A DNA stretch of 64,000 nucleotides, from contig JAJDXR010000051.1 of the NCBI GenBank assembly GCA_022823165.1, positions 1-64,000 on the forward strand. Reading direction: 5' to 3'. The notes below the pieces were generated by a model. That model was not told the origin of the DNA and made no database searches. It saw only the letters and a program-made list of their open reading frames with translations. The stretch is from Anaerolineae bacterium (GTDB taxonomy: Bacteria; Chloroflexota; Anaerolineae; Aggregatilineales; Phototrophicaceae). The position numbers and the translations under genes were made by a program. Below, piece after piece: positions 1-8,845 of the stretch. The stretch's first letter is position 1, and each line of letters begins with the position of its first letter.

Positions 1-87
1 TTCCTTGCCCAGATAAACATTCGGCTCCTGAACCAGGAATTCCCGAATTTTCGTCCACTGTTTGTCAGATAGTCTTATGTATGTCAT
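1..87 (-). CDS. IS5-family transposase, N-terminal fragment (runs off the window)
   Basis: The first 29 codons of a transposase read leftwards from an ATG at 87 and leave the window still open. The translated start contains 'LSDKQWTKIREFL' and 'PNVYLGKE', which match the usual N-terminus of IS5-type DDE transposases (DUF4096 segment). The element therefore ends somewhere between this start codon and the Argonaute remnant on its right (first in-frame open codon at 111). A perfect 9-bp inverted repeat surrounds the start codon. The catalytic DDE residues would lie outside the window, so it cannot be judged whether the copy is active. Confidence 0.75.
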   Translation of the reverse strand, partial: MTYIRLSDKQWTKIREFLVQEPNVYLGKE

Positions 88-93
88 AAGACT
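71..93. repeat. perfect 9-bp inverted repeat around the transposase start codon
   Basis: AGTCTTATG and CATAAGACT are separated by 5 nt, and the transposase ATG (85-87) lies in one arm. In RNA this would fold into a hairpin hiding the start codon, which is a known way for insertion sequences to keep transposase translation low when read from outside. That role is inference. It may instead be part of the terminal region of the element. Confidence 0.6.
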
Positions 94-110
94 ATTTTAC
101 GCATTTATGA

Positions 111-1007
111 AATCCGCATGTCAAAATATCAACAGAACCTAAACATACTTGTCTTTCCAATGGTATACCTAGTCAGTTCGTCAGTATTCCGTTAATGCGC
201 AACAACAACAATTTTAAGTGGGCTGTTTCCAGCGTCGCACTCCAATTGTTTGCCAAAATGGGCGGAGTGCCTTGGACCGTACTACAGGCGGCAGAGAAGA
301 CGTTGATTGTTGGGATCAGCCAGGCACTAGACCGCAAAGAAGAAGAAATCAGAAAGTACTTTGCGTATTCTATCTTTACAGATTCTACCGGTCAATTTCG
401 GGAACTAAGAACATTAAGCCATACCGAGATTCTTGAAGAGCACATCTCAAATGTCAAGTTGAATCTCAATCGTGCTATCCGACCCTATCTGCAAGAATTC
501 GATTCTATTGTTGTACATACGACTTTTGCCATAAAGCGACAAGAATTGGATGCGATTACAGACGTAATCGAGTCGCTAGTAACTGATGAGTCTCCAAATA
601 AAAAATTTGTTGTCATGAAGTTTAATGACTCGAACAAGTTTTTCGGATATGCCAAAAATAACAACAGTATGATTCCATATGAGAGTACATTCGTATCCCT
701 GTCAGACAGAGAGTTCTTAATTTGGTATGCAGGACTCGATCATGGCTCATCGCGAATTCCGGCACGCATTGAAAGGCCGTTACATGTCAAATTCATTTAC
801 CCCAAGATTGGTTTCGGTGACGTACGTCCTCGCGAGTACTTGCAAGATGCCTTGAATATTTCAGGTGCCAATTGGCGGGGATTCAACGCTAAATCGTTGC
901 CGGTTTCGATTTTCTATGCAATTCTCGTCGCTCAACATTACAGGCAGTTCAAACGATTTGGGTTGGACGATCTCAATTACGATCTGGTCAATCCGTGGTT
1001 CTTGTGA
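111..1007 (+). pseudogene. prokaryotic Argonaute (long-B-like) remnant: end of MID plus an inactive PIWI domain
   Basis: The frame is open from 111, but the first ATG is at 195. Residues before that ATG ('NGIPSQFVS') look like the MID-PIWI junction of Argonautes, so the true gene began upstream and lost its N, PAZ and most of its MID region. The PIWI part shows 'KMGGVPW', a 'VVHTTFAIKRQE' strand, 'NWRGFNAKSLPVSIFYA' and a C-terminal 'PWFL'. The first catalytic Asp of PIWI, normally in a 'GiD' motif, is Ser in 'IVGIS', so slicing activity was probably absent, as in long-B Argonautes. The IS5-type transposase start lies only 24 bp upstream, which points to IS-caused truncation. The SIR2 gene follows after 9 bp. 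An intact short protein starting at 195 is possible but unlikely to bind guides. Confidence 0.68.
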
Positions 1008-1016
1008 GAATCAGAT

Positions 1017-2111
1017 ATGTCTGGTCTGAAAGACGATTCGATTCTTGTATTGCTGGGGGCTGGCGCGAGCGTGGAGTCAGGTATACCACATTCGTCCGAT
1101 ATGATCGGCAAGATTGAAAAGCGTATTCGAACTAATAAGGAAGGTTGGGCACGATACGAAAGCCTGTACAACTATATTCGCAGTGCAATCTTCTATTCGG
1201 AAGGCATTCATGGGCGCTTCAACTACGACGTAAACTACAACATCGAAAAGCTTGTCGATATTCTGAATGAAATTAGCGAAAGAAATCAGCATGCGCTTTA
1301 TCCATTCGTAGGGGCTTGGAATCCGGCACTTGTAGACGTTGCAGGAAAAGAGTTCCAATTGGTCAAAGAGTTTCACGACGACATTGTCCGGATTCTTACT
1401 ACGGAGTGGCTTGCGGTGAAGGATTACAGCAGTTCAGCAAGGTACTTTTCTGGTCTCCTGGCGCTTCGGCGTAGTCTGGACTTCCCGCTTCGAGTCTTTT
1501 CGTTGAACTATGATCTATGTGTCGAAAAGGCCGCTTCCTGCAGTGATGTAATTATCGAGAGAGGCTTTGACGAAAATAGAATGTGGGACTGGCGGCTCTT
1601 TGATCACAATCCAGATGATCCGAAGGACATTTACCTTTACAAGCTTCATGGATCAATGGATTGGACATATGAGAATGACCAGCTTACATTTCACGATGAT
1701 TGGAGTGGCATAACTGATGCTGCATTGATTTTTGGTACGTCGTACAAGCTAGAATACAGAGACCCTTTCCTCTTCCTTTCGTATGAATTTAGGCGATGGA
1801 CTTTGGAGTCTCGGATCATGGTGGTAATTGGATATGGATTCGGCGACGAACACATAAATACGTTTATCAGACAAGCGCTTCAATCAGACACAGAACGAAT
1901 CTTACTAGCGGTGGCTCCAGGGGATGATGCTCGGTCAGACGAACTTAGACAAGAGATAGCCAATTCACTTGAGTATAGAAACGTCAGCCAGATTGTAACT
2001 GCGCCGTACTTGGCATCTGAATTCATGACCAGTCACCTTACGACCAACAGCCTTCTCGGATACTTGCCCGCCGAAGATAACGATTTGTTTAGCGAACTCG
2101 CGAACAGTTGA
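1017..2111 (+). CDS. SIR2-domain NADase-like effector of an Argonaute pair
   Basis: A 364-aa protein of the SIR2_2 type. It has the NAD-binding 'LLGAGASVESGIP' near residue 12, 'SLNYD' near 165, 'YKLHGSMDW' near 210 and 'VVIGYGFGDEHIN' near 272, in the order seen in defence SIR2 proteins that degrade NAD+. It starts 9 bp after the Argonaute remnant and is surely co-transcribed with it. It lacks the long APAZ extension of the short-Argonaute SPARSA type, so the layout fits the long-B Argonaute plus SIR2 effector arrangement, in which guide-directed target sensing triggers NAD+ loss. Because the partner is truncated, this gene is probably orphaned. Base use is AT-rich compared with the downstream amidase. 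Confidence 0.8.
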   Translation: MSGLKDDSILVLLGAGASVESGIPHSSDMIGKIEKRIRTNKEGWARYESLYNYIRSAIFYSEGIHGRFNYDVNYNIEKLVDILNEISERNQHALYPFVGAWNPALVDVAGKEFQLVKEFHDDIVRILTTEWLAVKDYSSSARYFSGLLALRRSLDFPLRVFSLNYDLCVEKAASCSDVIIERGFDENRMWDWRLFDHNPDDPKDIYLYKLHGSMDWTYENDQLTFHDDWSGITDAALIFGTSYKLEYRDPFLFLSYEFRRWTLESRIMVVIGYGFGDEHINTFIRQALQSDTERILLAVAPGDDARSDELRQEIANSLEYRNVSQIVTAPYLASEFMTSHLTTNSLLGYLPAEDNDLFSELANS

Positions 2112-2464
2112 ATTCCGTATAGCAGATTATCCCAAGATTGCAGACTCACTACCGTAATTCCGAACGCTCCCACTATTTAAGTACTCTCGGTGGCAAAAGA
2201 AAAAATCTCTGTGTCTCTGTGGTGAATAAAAACAGAAACCCCAAACGCGACCATCCACTCACCCATACCCGCCCCACCCATGCTAACCTGTCCATGAACA
2301 CCCGCGCCTTACCAACCCCATAGTTCGCGCAGCGTCCGCCAGATTGCCAAACCGCCGAAAAAACTTTCCCCCGGCGGCAACTGCCGGCAATCCCTCTGTG
2401 CTCTCTGTGGTCTCTGTGGCCAAATAATCCTGTGCTACACTCGCCGTCAAAAAGGATCCGCCCC
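2112..2464. repeat. intergenic stretch with two arrays of CAC[A/C]GAG repeats
   Basis: No gene is seen here. On the minus strand there are two groups of short tandem units: 2184-2225 (CACAGAGA twice plus CACCGAGAG) and 2394-2420 (CACAGAGAC, CACAGAGAG, CACAGAGGG, period 9). The same nonamer family recurs at 18268, 18428, 28108, 57027, 63521 and 63615. Between them lies low-complexity, C-rich sequence. A Shine-Dalgarno-like AGGA precedes the amidase ATG. Confidence 0.7.
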
Positions 2465-4126
2465 ATGCCCCAATCCGAACCCGCCATCACCTCCGAGCAG
2501 ATCGCCGCCGCCGAAGCCCTGCTCGGCTTGAGCTTCACACCCGCCCAGCGCCAGCAGATGCTCGAGATCGTCACGGGCCGCCGCGCACAATACGGGGGCA
2601 TCCGCGCCGCCGACCTGGACAACAGCGTACCCATGGCCCTGCACTTCAAGGTCCACGCCGCCGACCCCGAGCCCGCGCCCGTCCCGCGCAGCACCCCCAT
2701 GAGCGCTCAGCCCTCCGTGACCCGCCCCGCCGATCTGGAAGAAGCCGCCTTCTACCCGGTCACGCAGTTGGCCGAGCTCATCCGCAGTCGCCAGGTCACC
2801 TCGCTCGAGCTGACCGAGATGTATCTGGCCCGCCTGCGCCGCTACGATCCGCTGCTGCAATGTGTGGCTACCTACACCGATGAGCTCGCCATCCGCCAAG
2901 CCAAACGCGCCGATGACGAGATCGCCCGCGGACGCTACCGCGGACCGCTGCACGGCATCCCCTGGGGCGCCAAAGACCTGCTGGCCACGCGCGGCTATCC
3001 CACGCAGTGGGGCGCGGCGCCCTACCGGGGCCAGCAGCTTGATGTCGACGCCACAGTCGTCCAGCGCCTGGAAGCCGCCGGCGCGGTGCTGATCGCCAAG
3101 CTGACCCTAGGCGCGCTGGCCAACGGCGATGTCTGGTATGGCGGCTTAACCAAGAACCCCTGGGATCCCTCCGAGGGCAGCAGCGGCTCATCGGCGGGCT
3201 CGGGCGCGGCGACGGCCGCCGGCCTGGTCGGCTTCGCCATCGGCAGCGAGACCATGGGCAGCATCGTCTCGCCCTCGTCTCGCTGCGGCGTCAGCGGCTT
3301 GCGCCCCAGCTTCGGCCGCGTCAGCCGTTATGGCGCTATGGCGCTCTGCTGGAGCCTGGACAAGATCGGCCCCATGTGCCGCTCGGTCGAGGATTGCGCC
3401 CTGGTTTTCAGCGCCATCTACGGGCCCGACGGCTTGGACATGTCGCTGACTCCCGAGCCATTTCACTGGGATCCGGCGCTCGACCCGCGCCAGTTGCGCA
3501 TCGGCTATGTCGCGGGGGCCTTCAAAGCGGCCAATGCCGGCGACACGGACGCCCATCATCGCCCCGCCGGCGAGGAGCTACAGCGCGTCAACGATGTCAA
3601 CAGCGCCGACGTGCTTGATGTCATGCGCGAGGCCGGCTTTCAGCTGACGCCGATTGAGCTGCCCGAGACGGATGTGTCCGGGCTCTGGGTGATTCTGGCC
3701 GCCGAAGCCGCCGCCGCCTTCGACCAGATCACCCGCGACGGCTCAGTCGACCAGTTGACGCGCCAGGACGATGACGCCTGGCCCAATATCTTCCGCGCCG
3801 CCCGCTTCATCCCGGCGGTTGAGTATATCAACGCCAACCGCATACGCAGCCAGCTTGTCGCCGACATGGCGCGCCTGATGCGAGAAGTAGATATCTTCAT
3901 CTCGCCCAGCTACGGCGGCCGCACCCTGAGCCTGACGAACCTGACCGGGCATCCGACCGTGGTCGTACCCAACGGCTTCACCCAAAAGCGCAGTCCCACC
4001 AGCATCACCTTCGTCGGCGGCCTGCACCGCGAAGCCGAGACCCTCGCCGTCGCCAAAGCCTACCAGGACGCCACTGACTGGCATCGACAGTATCCAGATT
4101 TGGACTCTGAGAAGGAGCAAGTCTAG
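2465..4126 (+). CDS. amidase (amidase-signature family)
   Basis: A 553-aa serine hydrolase of the amidase-signature family, which cleaves amide bonds through a Ser-cisSer-Lys triad. The Lys lies in 'GIPWGAKDLLATRG', and the Gly/Ser-rich core 'GSSGSSAGSGA' followed by 'GSETMGSI' carries the two serines. Glu-tRNA amidotransferase subunit A (GatA) shares this fold, but no gatB/gatC lies nearby and an N-terminal extension of about 100 residues precedes the domain, so a stand-alone amidase is more likely. The substrate cannot be read from the sequence. ATG 2465 was chosen over an in-frame GTG at 2432 because AGGA lies just upstream. Confidence 0.87.
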   Translation: MPQSEPAITSEQIAAAEALLGLSFTPAQRQQMLEIVTGRRAQYGGIRAADLDNSVPMALHFKVHAADPEPAPVPRSTPMSAQPSVTRPADLEEAAFYPVTQLAELIRSRQVTSLELTEMYLARLRRYDPLLQCVATYTDELAIRQAKRADDEIARGRYRGPLHGIPWGAKDLLATRGYPTQWGAAPYRGQQLDVDATVVQRLEAAGAVLIAKLTLGALANGDVWYGGLTKNPWDPSEGSSGSSAGSGAATAAGLVGFAIGSETMGSIVSPSSRCGVSGLRPSFGRVSRYGAMALCWSLDKIGPMCRSVEDCALVFSAIYGPDGLDMSLTPEPFHWDPALDPRQLRIGYVAGAFKAANAGDTDAHHRPAGEELQRVNDVNSADVLDVMREAGFQLTPIELPETDVSGLWVILAAEAAAAFDQITRDGSVDQLTRQDDDAWPNIFRAARFIPAVEYINANRIRSQLVADMARLMREVDIFISPSYGGRTLSLTNLTGHPTVVVPNGFTQKRSPTSITFVGGLHREAETLAVAKAYQDATDWHRQYPDLDSEKEQV

Positions 4127-4256
4127 GAGTATTGTGTTGCGCGCAATCGCGGGGCGGCGCAAATTTCTATTGTCATGAGTAGAGATTTTGCTTGTAATCT
4201 TGACCAAGGTGAGAAGCTGTGATATCGTCCCCGCGCGTCTTATTTAGCTATGCATA

Positions 4257-4296
4257 AAGGTGGTCTAATGTGTACTATGAATCCCCCCCCCCCCGC
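4257..4296 (+). promoter_or_regulatory. Shine-Dalgarno, start codons and C12 tract: probable phase-variable translation start
   Basis: AAGGTGG at 4257-4263 is the best ribosome site in front of the giant surface gene. It is placed for ATG 4268 (or the overlapping GTG at 4270). A run of 12 C (4283-4294) separates those starts from the in-frame ATG 4297. With 12 C the ATG-4268 frame ends at a TGA after 13 codons. With 10 or 13 C it would run straight into the surface protein. The GTG at 4270 is in frame now. A change of one C would therefore switch which start is productive. Slippage is inferred, not shown. Confidence 0.6.
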
Positions 4297-7200
4297 ATGC
4301 GTCAACTGAATTCTAAGCTATTATGCTTCGCAAGCCTGCTCATACTTGCGCTAGTTGTAGCGGCCGCGCCGGCCATGGCGGCGGGCAGCATCACCGTAGA
4401 CGCCTCGTGCAGCCTGGCGAGCGCCGTCAAAGCAGCCAATACCGATAGCGCAGTTGGCGGCTGCGCGGCGGGCAGCGGCACAGATACCATCACCATCACC
4501 AAGGCCGGCACCAATAACGGCGTCATCACCCTCGGCAGCCAGTTAAACATCCGCGACAACACTGTCATTGAAGGCGGCGGCTTCGTCATCAACGGCAGCT
4601 CATCCATCTTTGATGTCAGAGATGTCTCGTTGACAGTGAAGAACCTGACGTTAAACGGCGGCTATGCCCGGGATGGTGGCGCGATTACCAGCTACGAGGG
4701 CGATATCACCGTCATCGCCAGCAGCTTCAGCAATAATCGGGCGGTCAAGTATGGTGGCGCGATTTACACCAACGAGGGTGATATCACCGTCATCGCCAGC
4801 AGCTTCAGCAACAATGAAGCCGGGGGACGCGGCGGCTCGATTTACACCTATGAGGGTGACATCACCGTCAGCCACAGCAGCTTCAGCAATAACACCGCCA
4901 AGGCGACTTTCTCGTCTTTCGAATATGGCGCATCTGGCTATGGCGGCGCGATCTACACCTATGAGGGCACTGTCAACATCAGCAACAGCAGCTTCTCCGG
5001 CAATCGCGCGGCGCGGAAAGGCAGCGCGATTTACACCTATGACGGACCTATCACGGTGACGCATGTCACCATGAAGGGCGAGCTGTATACCTATGACGGC
5101 GTCTTGAACCTGCGCAACAGCATCATCGGCTCCGTGTTGAAGGGAGATTCCAGCGCCACGGTGAACCAGGCGGGCAGCTTGATCGGTGGCGCCCCCAAGC
5201 TGGGCGCGCTGACCGGCTCGCCAGCCTACCTCCCGCTTTTGCCCGGCAGCCCCGCCATCGACGCCTCCGACAACACATATTGCCTGAGCGTCGACCAGAG
5301 CTATGTGGCGCGCCCTCAAGGCAATGGCTGTGATATCGGCGCGTTTGAATCGTCGCTGACAGCGAGCCAAACCACAGCGACCGCCATCGCCCCCAGACCC
5401 ACCGCCGTGCCCAGCGCCACGCCAACAGCAAGCCCGACGCTCAACCCGTTGCCGGTCAGCTTGAATGGCACACGCTGCGATGAACTGGCTGAGGCCATCA
5501 AGGCCGCGAATACAGACGCCGTCAGTGGCAACTGCCCGGCCGGCAATGGCGCGGATACCATCACTTTCCATGGCAATATCGGCTTGCGCCAGAAACTGCC
5601 AACGATCAGCTCCGACATTACATTCGAAGGCGGCGGCTACACCCTCGACCGCGCCGTCGGCGGAGCGTCACGGCGATTTCGCCATTTCTCCATCGACAGC
5701 GGCGCCACCGTCGTCATCAACAATCTGACCTTGACAGGCGGCGAAGAAGTCAGCGGCGGCGGATCAATTAACAATAGTGGTAGCCTGACTATCAACAACA
5801 GCACCTTCCTCCAGAACGAAGTAAGCAATGGGGGCGGCGCGATTGACAACGATGGCGACCTGACCATCAACAGCAGCAATTTCATCAAGAATGAAACGAG
5901 TTGGAATGGCGGCGCGATTAATCATAACCCCAACTTCGCCTACCAATCTGACAATGGCTGGCTGTTCCGGACGAATCGACCGCTTGCCGCTGGTTCGCTG
6001 ACGATAAAGAACAGCAGCTTCCGCAATAACGAAACCACCAGCTTTGGCTCCGCGATACTGTATGTGGGCGACCTCGCCAAGCTAAGCATCAGCGGCAGCA
6101 GCTTTACAGGCAACACCGCCACTTGGGAAACAGGTTCTGTATACTGCGTCGCCACCAGCGGGGGCAGCCAGACAAACAGCGCCTGCGACATCTTGAGAAA
6201 GCAATACATTGCTCCCGACACAGCCACGCCAACCGCCAGCGTCGCGACGGAAACCAAACCCGCGGCCACGCAATTGCCTTCGTCAGTCAGTTTGAACGGG
6301 ACGCGCTGCGCCCTGGCGGACGCCATCAAGGCCGCGAATACAGACGCCGTCAGCGGCAACTGTCCGGCCGGCAATGGCGCGGACACCATCACTTTCAACG
6401 TCAATGCGCCCCTGAGCGCTAAACTACCGTCCATCACCTCCGACATCACATTCGAGGGCGGCGGGTATGAGCTCACCCTCGAAAAGACGCAGGGTTTGGC
6501 GCGTTTCCGCCTGTTGGAAATCACCAGCGGCACGGTTGTCATCAACAATCTGACGCTGTCGAGGGGCTTTGTTACTCGCTATGGTGGGGCGATTTACAAC
6601 AAGAACAAGGGTACGCTGACCATCAGCAACAGTACGCTTCGCGACAATGAAAGCAGCTACTATGGTGGGGCGATTTACAACGCGGGTACGCTGACCATCA
6701 GCAGCAGCAGCACGCTTCGCGACAATGAAAGCAGCTTCTATGGCGGGGCGATTTACAACAAGGGTACGCTGACCATCAGCAACAGCACGCTTCGCAACAA
6801 TGAAACCGCCCACTATGGCGGGGCGATCCACAACGTGGGTTCGCTGAGCATCAGCGGCGCAACCTTCAGCGAAAACGAAGCCAGCTTCAAAGGCGGGGCG
6901 ATTTACCATGGCTCTACAAATATCCAAGATCCAGAAGGTTATGGCGAATGGATCGGTGTCGACGGGGCCGGCTCACTGACGATAAAGAACAGCAGTTTCA
7001 CAGATAACAGCGTCTCTTTCACCGGCGGCGCGATACTGTATGCGGGCGACCTGGGGAAGCTGAGCATCAGTGGCAGCAGCTTCACCGGCAACACCGCCTC
7101 GTTTGACAACGGTCCGGTATGGTGCATCGCCGACAGCGCCGGCAGCCTGACAAACAGCGTCTGTGACGACATACAATATGAAAAAGGCGCCGCGACCTCG

Positions 7201-8688
7201 ACGCCAACCGCGACCAGCCCAGCGACACCGACCAGTACGCCAACAAGCACACCGACACCCACTAACACGCCCGATACAGGCAGCCAGCCAAAGCCACAAA
7301 AAGACGCGCAGCCGCAACTGCCCACCGATGGCGCGCTGGGCATGATCTTCCCCAAAGTCTCCAAAGACCACATCACGGTCCAGTGGAGCGACATGGGCAA
7401 GGTGCTGCTCTATTTCGTCGAGATCAGCGGCCTCGGCAGCTACTACGACTTTGTCACGCCTGGCGCTGGCACGACTTCGCATGATTTCGGCGGCTTGCAA
7501 GCGGATACGAGCTATACCATCAAAATCACCGTCTATCAGCAGGATGGGGTCAATCTCGTCGCCACGGACAGCGCCAAAACCGCGCCGGATGGTCCGTCGA
7601 CAGCGACGCCGATACCGACCGATACACCGATTCCCACAGACACGCCTGTTCCGACTGATACGCCCATCCCAACTGACACGCCTGTGCCGAGTTTGATACA
7701 GACTTTAATCGGCTATCGGGATGAGCAAGCATCAAACACTGACCATTACAAGCGCTGGGCGCGGGCATTGGCGGCGCTGGGGCATGGCAGCCACGCCAAT
7801 CCGCTGACGTTGGCGGAGGCGCAGCAGATGGCAGACACCTACAGCCGCAATCGCTGGCAGCCGGTGGTCGATGCGCTGACGCAAATGCAGCAGCAGTCCC
7901 AACAGCAGCAAGTGGTGGCTACGGCAACGCCCACGCCCACGGCTACTGCGACTGCCACAGCGACGCCAACGCCGACTGCGACGCCAACGAGCACGCCGAT
8001 ACCGCCGCCGACAAATACGCCGCAGCCACTGCCGACGAACACGCCTGCGCCCAGCGGACCCTACGCCGCATTGATTTCGACATTGATTGGCTATGCGCAG
8101 GAGGATCACGGCGTTGAGCATCAAACGCGCTGGAAGCGGGCTTTGGCTGCGCTGGGCTGGGACAGTGGCGAATCGCCGATGACGTTGCAAGAGGCGAAAA
8201 ACATGCGGGATACCTACAGCAGCAATCGCTGGCAGCCGGTCGTCGATGCGCTGACGCAGCTGCAGCCACCGACCAATACGCCCTTGCCAACGAATACACC
8301 TGTGCCGCCACCGACCAACACGCCTGTGCCGACAAACACGCCCGTACCGCCACCGACCAACACGCCTGTGCCGACAAACACACCCGTACCGCCACCGACC
8401 AACACGCCTGTGCTGACAAACACGCCCGTGCCGCCACCAACGAACACGCCCGTACAGCAGCAAGCCTATACTGTGCCGCAGAGCCTCATCAACACCTTGA
8501 TTGGCTACACAAAAGAGGATTATGGCGATGCGCATGTCAAGCGCTGGAAGCGGGCATTGGCGGCGCTGGGCTATGACAGCGGCGAAAGCGCAATGACACT
8601 GCAAGAGGCGAAAGATATGCGCGATGATTTCACCGCCAGCCGCTGGCAGCCGGTGGTGGACGCGCTGGAGAAACTGGCGGGGAATTAG
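4297..8688 (+). CDS. giant secreted beta-helix protein with FnIII domain, Thr-Pro linkers and three C-terminal modules
   Basis: A 1463-aa exported protein. Residues 1-29 form a signal peptide (hydrophobic core, 'AMA' cleavage). Three right-handed beta-helix blocks follow (about 30-355, 387-635 and 665-958), built from repeats such as 'SSFSNN..A..GGAIYT' like Chlamydia polymorphic membrane protein repeats. Each block starts with a 'C.LA.A(I/V)KAANTD' unit. The first ends with 'GSPAID...CDIGAFES', a choice-of-anchor-Q-like segment. A fibronectin-III-like domain spans about 1012-1097. Thr-Pro-rich linkers join the parts. Three copies of a ~67-aa module ('RALAALG', 'RWQPVVDAL') lie at about 1132-1198, 1258-1323 and 1396-1463. 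There is no LPXTG or transmembrane tail, so the C-terminal modules may hold it to the surface. Adhesion or binding of glycans is a guess. ATG 4297 is used here; upstream starts are discussed with the C12 tract. Confidence 0.85.
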   Translation: MRQLNSKLLCFASLLILALVVAAAPAMAAGSITVDASCSLASAVKAANTDSAVGGCAAGSGTDTITITKAGTNNGVITLGSQLNIRDNTVIEGGGFVINGSSSIFDVRDVSLTVKNLTLNGGYARDGGAITSYEGDITVIASSFSNNRAVKYGGAIYTNEGDITVIASSFSNNEAGGRGGSIYTYEGDITVSHSSFSNNTAKATFSSFEYGASGYGGAIYTYEGTVNISNSSFSGNRAARKGSAIYTYDGPITVTHVTMKGELYTYDGVLNLRNSIIGSVLKGDSSATVNQAGSLIGGAPKLGALTGSPAYLPLLPGSPAIDASDNTYCLSVDQSYVARPQGNGCDIGAFESSLTASQTTATAIAPRPTAVPSATPTASPTLNPLPVSLNGTRCDELAEAIKAANTDAVSGNCPAGNGADTITFHGNIGLRQKLPTISSDITFEGGGYTLDRAVGGASRRFRHFSIDSGATVVINNLTLTGGEEVSGGGSINNSGSLTINNSTFLQNEVSNGGGAIDNDGDLTINSSNFIKNETSWNGGAINHNPNFAYQSDNGWLFRTNRPLAAGSLTIKNSSFRNNETTSFGSAILYVGDLAKLSISGSSFTGNTATWETGSVYCVATSGGSQTNSACDILRKQYIAPDTATPTASVATETKPAATQLPSSVSLNGTRCALADAIKAANTDAVSGNCPAGNGADTITFNVNAPLSAKLPSITSDITFEGGGYELTLEKTQGLARFRLLEITSGTVVINNLTLSRGFVTRYGGAIYNKNKGTLTISNSTLRDNESSYYGGAIYNAGTLTISSSSTLRDNESSFYGGAIYNKGTLTISNSTLRNNETAHYGGAIHNVGSLSISGATFSENEASFKGGAIYHGSTNIQDPEGYGEWIGVDGAGSLTIKNSSFTDNSVSFTGGAILYAGDLGKLSISGSSFTGNTASFDNGPVWCIADSAGSLTNSVCDDIQYEKGAATSTPTATSPATPTSTPTSTPTPTNTPDTGSQPKPQKDAQPQLPTDGALGMIFPKVSKDHITVQWSDMGKVLLYFVEISGLGSYYDFVTPGAGTTSHDFGGLQADTSYTIKITVYQQDGVNLVATDSAKTAPDGPSTATPIPTDTPIPTDTPVPTDTPIPTDTPVPSLIQTLIGYRDEQASNTDHYKRWARALAALGHGSHANPLTLAEAQQMADTYSRNRWQPVVDALTQMQQQSQQQQVVATATPTPTATATATATPTPTATPTSTPIPPPTNTPQPLPTNTPAPSGPYAALISTLIGYAQEDHGVEHQTRWKRALAALGWDSGESPMTLQEAKNMRDTYSSNRWQPVVDALTQLQPPTNTPLPTNTPVPPPTNTPVPTNTPVPPPTNTPVPTNTPVPPPTNTPVLTNTPVPPPTNTPVQQQAYTVPQSLINTLIGYTKEDYGDAHVKRWKRALAALGYDSGESAMTLQEAKDMRDDFTASRWQPVVDALEKLAGN
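8266..8455 (+). repeat. 42-bp coding minisatellite (14-residue Thr-Pro unit)
   Basis: About four and a half copies of a 42-bp unit encode 'PTNTPVPTNTPVPP', with small changes (L or V at two places). It lies between the second and third C-terminal modules of the surface protein. Copy number could change by recombination or slippage without breaking the frame, giving linkers of different length. Confidence 0.85.
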
Positions 8689-8845
8689 GGCTCAGCCCGT
8701 CAGCCGCAGGGGCGACTCACAAAATCGCCCACATTTTGCCAGATTGCCTCCACCCAAAGTCCCTCCCGCATTTTGCGCCGCGCAGGTCGCGTAGACACTG
8801 ACCGCCGAAACTGGCGGTCGGGGAGAGGTTTGGGGTGGGGGTTGG

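Noticed and set aside
1017-2111. SPARSA (short Argonaute/SIR2-APAZ) assignment
   Set aside because: The SIR2 protein is only 364 aa with no APAZ-like region, and the gene order is Argonaute first; long-B type fits better.
8266-8455. Regular repeats that could suggest a CRISPR array
   Set aside because: The 42-bp units are in frame, encode a Thr-Pro linker and have no unique spacers. No cas genes are present.
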